From: Ghiorsea bivora
GTDB lineage: Bacteria > Pseudomonadota > Zetaproteobacteria > Mariprofundales > Mariprofundaceae
Direction of reading: 5' to 3'
Assembly: GCF_000744415.1 (NCBI RefSeq)
Contig: NZ_JQLW01000013.1
Span: 1 to 64,000, forward strand
Length of the DNA stretch: 64,000 bases
Positions 49,906-57,600 of this stretch are shown piece by piece. Below the pieces are notes generated by a model. That model did no database searches and was not told the DNA's origin. It worked only from the letters and a program-made list of their open reading frames with translations. A program made the translations under genes and the position numbers. Numbering within the stretch: position 1 is the stretch's first letter; each line of letters opens with the position of its first letter.

Positions 49906-51573
49906 ATGGCAGAACAATATATTTATACCATGCAAGGCGTTGGCAAAGTTGTCGGCGGCAAAAAGAAAATTCTGGATGACATCTGGTTATCCTTTTATCC
50001 CGGTGCAAAAATTGGTGTATTGGGTCTGAATGGTTCGGGTAAATCCACCTTATTAAAAATCATGGCTGGCATTGATACAGAAATCTTGGGTGAAGCACGT
50101 CCAGCTGATGGCATCAAGATAGGTTATTTGGCGCAAGAGCCAGAATTGGATGAAAGCAAAGATGTGCGTGGCAACGTGGAAGAAGCGGTTGCTGATGTAA
50201 TTGATGCTTTGGCAGAGCTTGATGCGGTGTATGCCCAATATGCCGAGCCTGATGCGGATTTTGATGCACTGGCGAAGAAACAAGCCAAGCTTGAAGACAT
50301 CATCAATGCAGCCGATGGTCATGATTTAAACCGAAAACTGGATATTGCAGCCGATGCACTGCGTTTACCAGATTGGGATGCGGATGTGTCTAAGCTTTCG
50401 GGTGGTGAGCGCCGTCGTGTGGCTTTGTGCAGGCTTTTATTGTCCAACCCAGACATGATTCTGCTTGATGAGCCTACCAACCATTTGGATGCAGAGTCTG
50501 TGGCTTGGTTAGAGCGCTTTTTGCATGATTACACAGGCACAGTAGTTGCTGTGACCCATGATAGGTATTTCTTGGATAATGTGGCGGGCTGGATTTTAGA
50601 GTTGGATCGTGGCAAAGGCATTCCATTTGAAGGCAATTATTCATCATGGCTTGAGCAAAAAGATGCGCGATTAAGCCAAGAAAGCAAAGAAGAGTCTTCG
50701 CGTCAAAAAGCAATTAAACAAGAGCTTGAATGGGTGCGTCAAGGTACTAAGGGCAGACATGCCAAATCCAAAGCGCGCCTGAAAGCGTTTGATGAATTGG
50801 CAAGCAAAGAAGTGCAGCAGCGTAATGCGACCAAACAAATATTTATCCCAGCAGGTGAGCGATTGGGTGATGTGGTGATTAAAGCGGACATGGTGAGCAA
50901 AGCTTACGGTGACCGAGTATTGTATGACGATTTAAACTTTAATTTGCCGCGTGGTGGCATTGTGGGCGTGATTGGGACAAATGGTGCGGGTAAAACCACA
51001 TTATTCCGCATGATTACAGGGCAAGAAGAGCCGACATCAGGCACATTAACCGTGGGTGATACTGTGCAACTGGCATACGTTGACCAATCCCGTGATGCAT
51101 TGGATGACAACAAAACTGTATTTGAAGAAATTTCAGGTGGTTCTGATTTTATCACTTTGGGTAAAGCTGAAGTGTCTTCTCGTGCATATTGCGGTCGTTT
51201 TAACTTTAAAGGCGGCGACCAACAGAAGAAAGTGTCTATGCTTTCAGGTGGTGAGCGCAACCGCTTGCACATGGCAAAAATGCTGAAAGAGGGCGGCAAT
51301 GTATTGCTTCTCGATGAGCCAACCAATGATTTGGACGTGGAAACATTGCGTGCCTTAGAAGATGCCTTGCTTGATTTTGCAGGCTGTGCCGTAGTGATTT
51401 CGCATGATAGGTGGTTCTTAGACCGTGTGGCTACGCATATACTTGCTTTTGAAGGTGATGGGCATGTGGAGTGGTTTGAAGGTAACTTCGCTGAATACGA
51501 GAAAGATAAAGAACGTAGGTTGGGCAAAGATGCAACGCAACCGCACCGGATGAAATACAAAAAACTAGCGTGA
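49906..51573 (+). CDS. ettA: EttA, energy-dependent translational throttle ABC-F protein
   Basis: A 555-residue ABC-F ATPase that acts at the ribosomal E site. Two ATPase domains: Walker A LNGSGKST and TNGAGKTT, signatures [12 protein letters not shown] and [13 protein letters not shown], Walker [11 protein letters not shown] and [10 protein letters not shown]. The linker with [18 protein letters not shown] is typical of EttA, as is the length. A strong terminator follows. Confidence 0.95.
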   Translation: MAEQYIYTMQGVGKVVGGKKKILDDIWLSFYPGAKIGVLGLNGSGKSTLLKIMAGIDTEILGEARPADGIKIGYLAQEPELDESKDVRGNVEEAVADVIDALAELDAVYAQYAEPDADFDALAKKQAKLEDIINAADGHDLNRKLDIAADALRLPDWDADVSKLSGGERRRVALCRLLLSNPDMILLDEPTNHLDAESVAWLERFLHDYTGTVVAVTHDRYFLDNVAGWILELDRGKGIPFEGNYSSWLEQKDARLSQESKEESSRQKAIKQELEWVRQGTKGRHAKSKARLKAFDELASKEVQQRNATKQIFIPAGERLGDVVIKADMVSKAYGDRVLYDDLNFNLPRGGIVGVIGTNGAGKTTLFRMITGQEEPTSGTLTVGDTVQLAYVDQSRDALDDNKTVFEEISGGSDFITLGKAEVSSRAYCGRFNFKGGDQQKKVSMLSGGERNRLHMAKMLKEGGNVLLLDEPTNDLDVETLRALEDALLDFAGCAVVISHDRWFLDRVATHILAFEGDGHVEWFEGNFAEYEKDKERRLGKDATQPHRMKYKKLA

Positions 51574-51574
51574 T

Positions 51575-51614
51575 AAAAAAGCCCATTTAGAGAAATTTAA
51601 GTGGGCTTTTTTTT
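51575..51614 (+). terminator. Terminator after ettA
   Basis: AAAAAAGCCCA (51575-51585) and TGGGCTTTTTTTT (51602-51614) form an A/T-flanked hairpin that can work in both directions. Confidence 0.85.
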
Positions 51615-51651
51615 GTGAGAAGTTTATTGGGGGAAGTTCACTCTGCCCCCT

Positions 51652-51774
51652 TTTTCTCTCTGTCCGCTTTCCGTAATGGTGATAACGAAGGACTTCATGT
51701 ACTTGATCCATCAACCTTTCAGAGGTTGGGCAATATTTGGTCTTTTCATTGACGCGCGTTTGAAATCGGGACAT
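51652..51774 (-). pseudogene. 5' remnant of an integron-type tyrosine integrase
   Basis: From ATG 51774 the frame reads MSRFQTRVNEKTKYCPTSER, then LMDQVHEVLRYHHYGKRTE. The second part matches the start of integron/phage integrases (LxDQVREVLRxxHYxxRTE). It then diverges into unrelated residues and no catalytic domain follows. A TATTAT/TATACT-type -10 lies upstream on the same strand. It faces away from the cassette-like gene at 51891, as intI does. Confidence 0.55.
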
Positions 51775-51890
51775 GCTACACCTTCGTGTTTCCAGTATAA
51801 TACGGGATACGGAGGAACTATGTCCATATATAACGAAAAAATACATGGATGTTTTTCCACGTATCAACAATGTTAGTTCTGTGAATAAAT

Positions 51891-52232
51891 ATGATAATTG
51901 AACCAGAAACTCGCCGTAACGTCCTGCTGGCATTGTCAGGTCTGGTTGTTGCAAACGTGCGCAACTTGATCCAATATGGAGAGTTTGCGTTTAGCTCTAT
52001 TTGGTATTTCCTCGGTACGTGGTTCATTCATTATATTGCGGTTGCGCTAATTGGAGCTGGTGCATATGCAATCTATTCAAGTGGTCATAGTAAGTATGTA
52101 AATAGCTCGGATCGTAAAGATGCTGTTTCGAGCGGAGAGTTCTTATATATCGTCTCCATTATCGCAATAATATCGGCGTTGGCTATTTTGTTCTTTTATT
52201 ATTATGTCCCAAGGGGCTTGGAAGAATGGTAA
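51891..52232 (+). CDS. Small membrane protein, possible gene cassette
   Basis: Not recognised. A 113-residue protein with three hydrophobic segments (about 10-26, 36-62 and 82-106). No ribosome-binding site is visible before the ATG, as in many integron cassette genes. Its stop lies 4 bp before a GCCTAAC motif like the start of an attC site, and an integrase remnant lies just upstream on the other strand. Together these suggest a first cassette. Confidence 0.5.
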   Translation: MIIEPETRRNVLLALSGLVVANVRNLIQYGEFAFSSIWYFLGTWFIHYIAVALIGAGAYAIYSSGHSKYVNSSDRKDAVSSGEFLYIVSIIAIISALAILFFYYYVPRGLEEW

Positions 52233-52236
52233 TCAG

Positions 52237-52270
52237 GCCTAACAATCGGAACTTCGGGGTAAGGTCTAAC
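52237..52270 (+). other. Partial attC-like site
   Basis: GCCTAAC (52237-52243, pattern RYYYAAC) follows the stop directly, and a second TCTAAC stands at 52265-52270. The far GTTRRRY end is not found, so the site is incomplete or diverged. Confidence 0.35.
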
Positions 52271-52310
52271 ATTTACTATTATCTTGAGATAACTGGTCAG
52301 AGTCCTTTAA

Positions 52311-52589
52311 TTAACGATAAACCTCTTGGTGTGTGCCAACATTAATCGGGATAATGGTTTCATCTTCAATGATGAGTTCAATAGTAAGGCGGTAGCTCAC
52401 ATTGATGGATACTGAATGTAAATCTTTAAGCCTGCCCGTGAGTTTATGCAAGCGTAGGGCTGGATGATAAGGGTTAAGTTCTAACAGTTGCAGGGTTTTG
52501 AGGTATTGTTGTTTGAGTTCGGGATGCTTCTTGGCAAACTTTTTGGCACGTTTTATATAACTGTCGGTAAAAACTAGCTGAAATGGCAT
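52311..52589 (-). CDS. RelE/YafQ-like mRNA interferase toxin
   Basis: A 92-residue RelE-superfamily toxin. Landmarks: FTDSYIKRAKKFAKKHPELK helices, RLHKLTGRLKDLHSVSI, then YRLTIELIIEDETIIPINVG and a C-terminal H-x2-VYR. It cleaves mRNA on the ribosome in this family. Its start overlaps the antitoxin stop (TAATG). Confidence 0.82.
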   Translation of the reverse strand: MPFQLVFTDSYIKRAKKFAKKHPELKQQYLKTLQLLELNPYHPALRLHKLTGRLKDLHSVSINVSYRLTIELIIEDETIIPINVGTHQEVYR

Positions 52590-52840
52590 TAGTCAAATAT
52601 GTGCTGTACATGCGCTTCTGCACTTTCTTGAGTTGCCTTGTTGTCCGTTATATCTTGCCTGCTTTCAAGCAGCGCAGCTTCAAGCTCTACTTCTCTAAGT
52701 TGATGATAATACTCAATATCTAGCACCACATATTTTTCTTTGCCGCGCACTGTAATCATCAATTCGGGCGAATCTTTCAAACCTTCTTCAAGCGAAGATA
52801 TACCGCGTGTTTTTAATTCATTGGCTGTAAGTGAATGCAT
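52589..52840 (-). CDS. Phd/RelB-type antitoxin of the RelE-like toxin
   Basis: An 83-residue antitoxin. MHSLTANELKTRGISSLEEG begins a Phd-fold DNA-binding region, YVVLDIEYYHQL follows and the C-terminus is the acidic toxin-binding helix. ATG 52840 is preferred over 52891 because AGGAG lies 8 bp before it. It precedes and is coupled to the toxin. Confidence 0.8.
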   Translation of the reverse strand: MHSLTANELKTRGISSLEEGLKDSPELMITVRGKEKYVVLDIEYYHQLREVELEAALLESRQDITDNKATQESAEAHVQHIFD

Positions 52841-52896
52841 AATAGTACTCCTAATCATACTGTTTATAGTGCGATTAAGAGTGTGTGTCAAATGGA

Positions 52897-53157
52897 TTAG
52901 TAATGCTTACGGCAGGAAAGGATGGTGATGTAAATATCATCAACGGCATAAACCAAGCGATTACTTTCATCAATTCGCCGTGACCAAAAGCCTGATAAGC
53001 TGCCTTTAAGGGGTTCGGGTTTTCCAATGCCTGAAAAATTATCTCTTTGGACGGCTTGGATGAGCTTGTTGATACGTTTTAAGGTTTTGCGGTTTTGGCT
53101 TTGCCACCACACATAATCTTCCCATGCGGCATCAGTCCAAGCGATTTGTTTACTCAT
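52897..53157 (-). CDS. yoeB: YoeB/Txe-type mRNA interferase toxin
   Basis: An 86-residue YoeB-family toxin: IAWTDAAWEDYVWWQ, KPEPLKGSLSGFWSRRID and the C-terminal RKHY with the catalytic His-Tyr pair. It overlaps the YefM-type antitoxin by 8 bp. Second of two toxin-antitoxin units in a row. Confidence 0.9.
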   Translation of the reverse strand: MSKQIAWTDAAWEDYVWWQSQNRKTLKRINKLIQAVQRDNFSGIGKPEPLKGSLSGFWSRRIDESNRLVYAVDDIYITILSCRKHY

Positions 53158-53404
53158 CTAGCAGATTTTTAACTTTGGCTTGCCCTGCGCGATATTGGGC
53201 GATGCTTTCCATGAGATGTTTGGCATTGGCGGGGGTGTCCAAGAGGTGGAGGGTTTCCATCATACTGTTGAAGTAATCCAAGCCCATGACCACAGCATCC
53301 GAGCTATCACGGCGGTTAATCACGGTGTAGTCGGCATCGTCGGTGACTTTATCAAGGATGCGTTTTAGATTGTTTCTGGCTTCTGTGAAATTTACAACTT
53401 GCAT
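53150..53404 (-). CDS. yefM: YefM/Axe-type antitoxin
   Basis: An 84-residue Phd/YefM antitoxin: MQVVNFTEARNNLKRILDKV and DADYTVINRRDSSDAVVMGL are the dimer and DNA-binding fold, and the C-terminal helix neutralises YoeB. First in the operon, probably autoregulated. The gap 53405-53527 shows nothing else clear. Confidence 0.9.
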   Translation of the reverse strand: MQVVNFTEARNNLKRILDKVTDDADYTVINRRDSSDAVVMGLDYFNSMMETLHLLDTPANAKHLMESIAQYRAGQAKVKNLLDE

Positions 53405-53527
53405 ATTATCACCTCATACATGTACAGCTTATAAGGCAAGTTTAACCTTGTTGCATGATATGTGCAAGTTTCTGCACATGTGTATTATTTTAAGTGTGTG
53501 GGTTAGGAAATTGAGGGTAGTGACTGA

Positions 53528-53746
53528 TTAATCAGACGCAAGCTGAATATGAAGTTTTTCACCTGCAAACTCTATAATATCACCAGATATAATCTTTTTT
53601 CTTTTCTGGGTTTCAACTACACCGTTGAGCAAAACCTCACCTTCAGCAATCACATGTTTTGCAACACCGCCACTGGATGCTAACCCTTCAAACTTTAAGA
53701 TTTTATAAAGTTCGGTGGGTTCTTTTGTAATGGTTACTTCTCTCAT
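53528..53746 (-). CDS. S4-domain RNA-binding protein (YbcJ-like)
   Basis: A 72-residue S4-fold protein: LYKILKFEGLASSGGVAKHV and GEVLLNGVVETQKRKKIISG give the alpha-L RNA-binding motif. ATG 53746 is chosen for GAGG 9 bp upstream; an in-frame extension to 53836 overlaps the neighbour. Confidence 0.8.
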   Translation of the reverse strand: MREVTITKEPTELYKILKFEGLASSGGVAKHVIAEGEVLLNGVVETQKRKKIISGDIIEFAGEKLHIQLASD

Positions 53747-53786
53747 GGCTGTATCCTCAGTTTGTTTTGCTGTTTGTTGAAGTGAC

Positions 53787-54083
53787 TTAGGCTGATTTAT
53801 TAGGAACCAAACCCTGCGCTCTGATTTTCTTTTCAAGGTAAAAGCAGCCGAATGGAATCACGGATGTGATAAATGCGATGCTTAACATGGATGACGGCCA
53901 TTTTTGTTGGCGATTGGTGGCATCCAGCATAGGTAAGTAGGCGAGCCATAACATGCCATGAATCGGACCAACAAATTTGACGAGGTCGATGCCATACTGA
54001 TACTTGGCAGGCATAGCGATAAATAACAAAGCAATCAGCGATAAACCTTCAATCATACTTAAAATTCGGAATGTTTTGAGCAT
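53787..54083 (-). CDS. DUF3817-type membrane protein
   Basis: A 98-residue protein with three membrane helices: FRILSMIEGLSLIALLFIAM at the N-terminus, VKFVGPIHGMLWLAYL in the middle and a last helix before a basic tail. The EG and GxxHG pattern fits DUF3817. ATG 54083 is preferred over the TTG at 54095, whose ribosome-binding site would be too close. Function unknown. Confidence 0.75.
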   Translation of the reverse strand: MLKTFRILSMIEGLSLIALLFIAMPAKYQYGIDLVKFVGPIHGMLWLAYLPMLDATNRQQKWPSSMLSIAFITSVIPFGCFYLEKKIRAQGLVPNKSA

Positions 54084-54221
54084 AGGGTTGATCAACCGCC
54101 TTTATCATTATCAATCACAAATGAATCATACGACACTTTAGCCATGCGAAGGTTATTGTAAAATTAAATACAATGGACTTCATGTGTTCATTGCTTTGAA
54201 AATACAATAGTATTACTGCAT

Positions 54222-54701
54222 ATGAAGATTAATATTGTAAATATCAACGCGATCAAAGTAGCGGCATTAGAACATTTGGATCATCCTGAGACATTAGCAG
54301 AATCGGTTGAGACTTTTAGAGCTTGGCGTAAAGAAAGTGGCTGCTCACCTGTCGCCAAGAAACGAACTTTTGGCATTGTCTACAGTAATCCAGAGGCTAG
54401 ACCTGTGCAAAAGTTTCGCTTTGATGTTTGTGGTGAAGTGGATATAGCTATTGCTGAGAATACTTATGGCGTGGTTAATAAAGCTATTCCTGGTGGTCGT
54501 TATGCAAAGCTGCGTCACAAGGGTTCACACGATAAGTTGAGGCAGAAGGTCAATGCGCTTTATCGGACTTGGTTGCCCAATAGCAATGAAATGAAACGTG
54601 ATTCAGCACTCTTTTTTGAATATATCAATGTCATGCCCGAAGTGTCAGAGGCTGAATTGATGACTGATATTTATTTCCCTTTAAAACCATTGAGGTCATA
54701 G
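54222..54701 (+). CDS. GyrI-like effector-binding domain protein
   Basis: A 159-residue SbmC/GyrI fold: IKVAALEHLDHPETLAESV, FGIVYSNPE, RFDVCGEVD and GVVNKAIPGGRYAKLRHKGS, ending in EYINVMPE and DIYFPL. No DNA-binding part, so it is a stand-alone effector- or toxin-binding protein, in E. coli an inhibitor of gyrase poisoning. Confidence 0.8.
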   Translation: MKINIVNINAIKVAALEHLDHPETLAESVETFRAWRKESGCSPVAKKRTFGIVYSNPEARPVQKFRFDVCGEVDIAIAENTYGVVNKAIPGGRYAKLRHKGSHDKLRQKVNALYRTWLPNSNEMKRDSALFFEYINVMPEVSEAELMTDIYFPLKPLRS

Positions 54702-54725
54702 CTTTTAAACGATACTGAGATTGAT

Positions 54726-55607
54726 ATGCTACTAAATTATCACATGCCTTTATACCGACCGCCCAGTGAGGGGAATAACCTGATTATTCAGGTGACGTTA
54801 GGCTGTAGTTTTAACCAGTGCAGCTTTTGTGCTATGTATCGAAGTAAGGTGTATAGCCAGCGCCCATTTGTGGATGTGGTTCACGACATCCAACAGGCTG
54901 CCAAGAGCTTGCCTGATGCAAGGAGGGTGTTTTTAGCAGATGGCGATGCTTTTTGTCTGCCTACCCATGATTTGATTGCCATACTTGATGCCCTTAAAGC
55001 TGCATTGCCAAAGTTATCTCGGGTGTCCTGTTATGCCACGCCGAGCAATATTTTGAACAAAAGTGTCGATGAATTGCGATTGTTAAAAGAAAAAGGGCTA
55101 AATCTTCTCTATCTTGGTATTGAATCGGGCTCCAACTTGATTTTGAAGAAAATTACCAAAGGTGCGAGTCAGCAAAGCATTGCCAAGGCGATGCTTAAGG
55201 CAGATGAAGCGAGTTTAAAGGTGTCTGGCACGGTGATTTTGGGTTTGGGTGGCAAACATCATGGGCAGGAACACATTGATGGCACAATAGAGCTATTGAA
55301 TCGTGCACCCATTACATATTTATCTACGCTACAGCTACACTTAGAACCTGATATGATTGAAGAGTTTCAAAGTAAATATGGCGAGCCTTTTGAAATTCCT
55401 AATGACAGGGCTATTCTTGAAGAACAGCTGCGTTTGATTCGCGGTTTAAATCCGCCAAAACCTGTGATTTTCCGTTCCAATCATGCTTCGAATGCACTTG
55501 CTTTGGCTGGGAACTTACCTAGGGATCAAGCGAAGTTATTGGTGCAGCTACAAAGTGCGCTTGATGGCGAACAAGTTTTACGACCGTGGTATATGAGGGG
55601 TATGTAA
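54726..55607 (+). CDS. Radical SAM protein
   Basis: A 293-residue radical SAM protein. The cluster motif is GCSFNQCSFCAMYR (near 27-40), with spacing CX4CX2C rather than the usual CX3CX2C. This spacing is found in a small family of similar length. SAM-binding GGE-like and later motifs appear as LADGDAF, SCYATP and LGIESGS. Reaction unknown. It lies 25 bp behind the GyrI-like gene. Confidence 0.8.
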   Translation: MLLNYHMPLYRPPSEGNNLIIQVTLGCSFNQCSFCAMYRSKVYSQRPFVDVVHDIQQAAKSLPDARRVFLADGDAFCLPTHDLIAILDALKAALPKLSRVSCYATPSNILNKSVDELRLLKEKGLNLLYLGIESGSNLILKKITKGASQQSIAKAMLKADEASLKVSGTVILGLGGKHHGQEHIDGTIELLNRAPITYLSTLQLHLEPDMIEEFQSKYGEPFEIPNDRAILEEQLRLIRGLNPPKPVIFRSNHASNALALAGNLPRDQAKLLVQLQSALDGEQVLRPWYMRGM

Positions 55608-55640
55608 GATGTTGAAATTTGAAGAACTGTATTATCGAGC

Positions 55641-55667
55641 AAAAAAATAGCCCTCGGGTGGAGGGCT
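55641..55667 (-). terminator. Terminator for the minus-strand small gene
   Basis: AGCCCTC and GAGGGCT (55649-55667) form the stem around GGGTG. On the minus strand it is followed by a T7 run, so it ends the 55708-55866 transcript. Confidence 0.75.
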
Positions 55668-55707
55668 TAGGTTATTAAAAAATTGAGCTATGTATGTTTA
55701 TGAAACG

Positions 55708-55866
55708 CTAAGAGGCGAGTTCTTGTTTAAGTGCTTGTCTCATGCGTTTGTTCATTGCTCTTTTGAGCCTTCTTTTCTCGTGGGTGTGGAAACTGTGTGT
55801 TTGTTTGAATTCGGGTGTAACCAAGGTTCTTTCTTTTGCTGTTGTACGTTGATGTCTTCCTAGCAT
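55708..55866 (-). CDS. Small basic protein (52 aa)
   Basis: Not recognised. ATG 55866 follows a strong AAGGAG ribosome-binding site. The product is rich in Arg, Lys, His and Gln (MLGRHQRTTAKERTLV at the start, then KRRLKRAMNKRMRQALKQ). A proper terminator with T-run lies 40 bp behind the stop, so it is a complete small transcription unit. The charge suggests RNA or ribosome binding. Confidence 0.6.
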   Translation of the reverse strand: MLGRHQRTTAKERTLVTPEFKQTHSFHTHEKRRLKRAMNKRMRQALKQELAS

Positions 55867-55990
55867 GAATGTTCTCCTTGTTTTAAAGTATGCTCCACGA
55901 GCGATTTAGTTTATAACATAAATAGAAATAATTTGCAATCATTATTTTATTTTTATCATGTATAACAAAGGCTTAGAAGTGGAGTAAAAA

Positions 55991-56326
55991 ATGAGTAATT
56001 ATCCAGAAAAAACATGTTCAATCGAAAGATTAGTGCGTCACCCCAAGTTGGTTGAAGCAGCACTTGCTGGTAAAAAGACAGAACAACGGCGTGATGGGGT
56101 GTATGCATACCCTGGTGAAACGTTTGAGCTTGATGGCGTGAGCTTTATCGTGACTGACTTAAAACGTGAAACCTTGGGTGATATGGATGATGAAAGCGCA
56201 CAAGCTGAAGGTTATCCATCGATTGATATGTATAAGAACCTGATTTTAAACATGCATAAAGGTATGGACTGGCAAGATGATGCCCTTGTTTGGGTACACT
56301 GCTTTAAGCGTGTTGATGCAGTCTAA
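55991..56326 (+). CDS. ASCH-domain protein
   Basis: A 111-residue ASCH-fold protein: ERLVRHPKLVEAALAGKKTE with Q-R-R-D, then FELDGVSFIVTDLKRETLGD and EGYPSIDMYKNLI, ending in VWVHCFKRV. The fold relates to PUA domains and binds RNA or nucleotides. Role unknown. Confidence 0.75.
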   Translation: MSNYPEKTCSIERLVRHPKLVEAALAGKKTEQRRDGVYAYPGETFELDGVSFIVTDLKRETLGDMDDESAQAEGYPSIDMYKNLILNMHKGMDWQDDALVWVHCFKRVDAV

Positions 56327-56340
56327 ATTGTTACTTTATA

Positions 56341-56411
56341 ATCGTCATTCCCTAGAAGTAGGGAATCCACACTTGAACCATGGACACCCAGTCAAGCTGG
56401 GCATGACGAGT
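56341..56411. repeat. Dispersed intergenic repeat (copy 2)
   Basis: TCATTCCC and GGGAATCC near the left, then CCCAGTCAAGCTGGGCATGA on the right, a short palindromic intergenic element. Its outer part matches 43911-43941 in reverse. Confidence 0.4.
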
Positions 56412-56419
56412 GGTTTGTT

Positions 56420-57214
56420 ATGAATAAAGAACTTGCAGCTTGGATAGCTGAACACAAGCAGGTGAATTATACGCTTGTGGTGGGTATTAGTGGTGGGCAA
56501 GGCGCGGGGAAATCCACGCTAGCCAAAGCTTTGCAGGATGTATTGGCGGATAGATTTAGCGTTGTTACTTTATCATTGGATGATTTGTATTTATCGCAGA
56601 ATCAACGGCAAAAACTTGCGGCATCTATACACCCATTGTTTGCCACCCGTGGCGTGCCAAGCACCCATGATGTGCAATTGGGTATTCAGGTTTTGAAACA
56701 ACTTAAAAGCGGGCAGGGGAAAGTGTTGCTGCCACGCTTTGATAAACAAACCGATAATCCCAAGCCGCAAGCATTATGGGAAAGTTGTGAAATACCTGTG
56801 GATATTGTGTTGTTTGAAGGTTGGTGTTTGGGGCTTGAGCCGCAAACGGAAGCAGAACTTTTAACACCTATCAATAGTTTGGAAGCCACGGAAGATAAGG
56901 GTGGTGTGTGGCGCAATCAGGTGAACAAAACACTTGGGGCTGAGTATCAAAGACTGTTTCAACACATAGATGTCATGATGTATCTTCAAGCGCCAAGTTT
57001 TGAATCGATTTTTGCATGGCGAAAGCAGCAAGAGCAAGAAACTTTTGCGCAGCAGACGAACTCTTCTGGTATGGATGATAAGGCTTTAAGGCGTTTTATG
57101 GCACACTACGAGCGTTTAACACGACATGGTTTAACAACCATGCCTGACACTGCCGATGTGCTGCTCACTTTGGATGCATCACATCATTGCGTGGATATAA
57201 ATTATAACGATTAG
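56420..57214 (+). CDS. D-glycerate 3-kinase-like P-loop kinase
   Basis: A 264-residue kinase of the glycerate kinase GLYK/uridine-kinase-like group. P-loop GISGGQGAGKSTLA near 24, SLDDLYLSQNQR near 54, ATRGVPSTHD near 76, LLPRFDKQTDNP near 97 and VLFEGWCLG near 130. These are the family's substrate and metal motifs. It converges with ppiC with a 4-bp overlap. Confidence 0.85.
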   Translation: MNKELAAWIAEHKQVNYTLVVGISGGQGAGKSTLAKALQDVLADRFSVVTLSLDDLYLSQNQRQKLAASIHPLFATRGVPSTHDVQLGIQVLKQLKSGQGKVLLPRFDKQTDNPKPQALWESCEIPVDIVLFEGWCLGLEPQTEAELLTPINSLEATEDKGGVWRNQVNKTLGAEYQRLFQHIDVMMYLQAPSFESIFAWRKQQEQETFAQQTNSSGMDDKALRRFMAHYERLTRHGLTTMPDTADVLLTLDASHHCVDINYND

Positions 57215-57513
57215 TTGCTGCGTTTAGTGATTTCTATCAAATGATAACCAAATTTGGTTTGCACTGGACCATGCACTTGGTTGAGTTCTGCGGTAAATAC
57301 CACATCATTAAATTCTTTGACCATAGCGCGTTCGCGAAATGTACCCAAGTCACCACCTTTGGCAGATGATGGGCAAGTCGAATGTTTGGCGGCAACTTCT
57401 GCAAAGTCGGCACCTGCTTCAATTTCTTCTTTTAGCTTTTGGCATTCTGCTTCATCGGCAACCAAGATATGACGGGCTGTGGCTGTTTTTCTTTTTTTAT
57501 TAAATCCAAACAT
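57211..57513 (-). CDS. ppiC: Parvulin-type peptidyl-prolyl isomerase
   Basis: A 100-residue single parvulin domain: ATARHILVADEAECQKLKEE, HSTCPSSAKGGDLGTF and HGPVQTKFGYHLIEI. ATG 57513 follows AAAGGAT; a longer frame to 57567 would cross the terminator hairpin. No signal peptide, so cytoplasmic. Confidence 0.9.
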   Translation of the reverse strand: MFGFNKKRKTATARHILVADEAECQKLKEEIEAGADFAEVAAKHSTCPSSAKGGDLGTFRERAMVKEFNDVVFTAELNQVHGPVQTKFGYHLIEITKRSN

Positions 57514-57534
57514 ATAGTTATCCTTTGTTGATAT

Positions 57535-57577
57535 GTAACAAAAAAAGCCTTGTATGAAATGCATCAAACAAGGCTTT
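57535..57577 (-). terminator. Terminator of the pyruvate carboxylase operon
   Basis: On the minus strand AAAGCCTTGT and ACAAGGCTTT (57544-57577) form a 10-bp stem followed by a T-run, 24 bp behind the pycB stop. Confidence 0.85.
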
Positions 57578-57600
57578 GGTTGTCGTATTAAGCGTATGGT

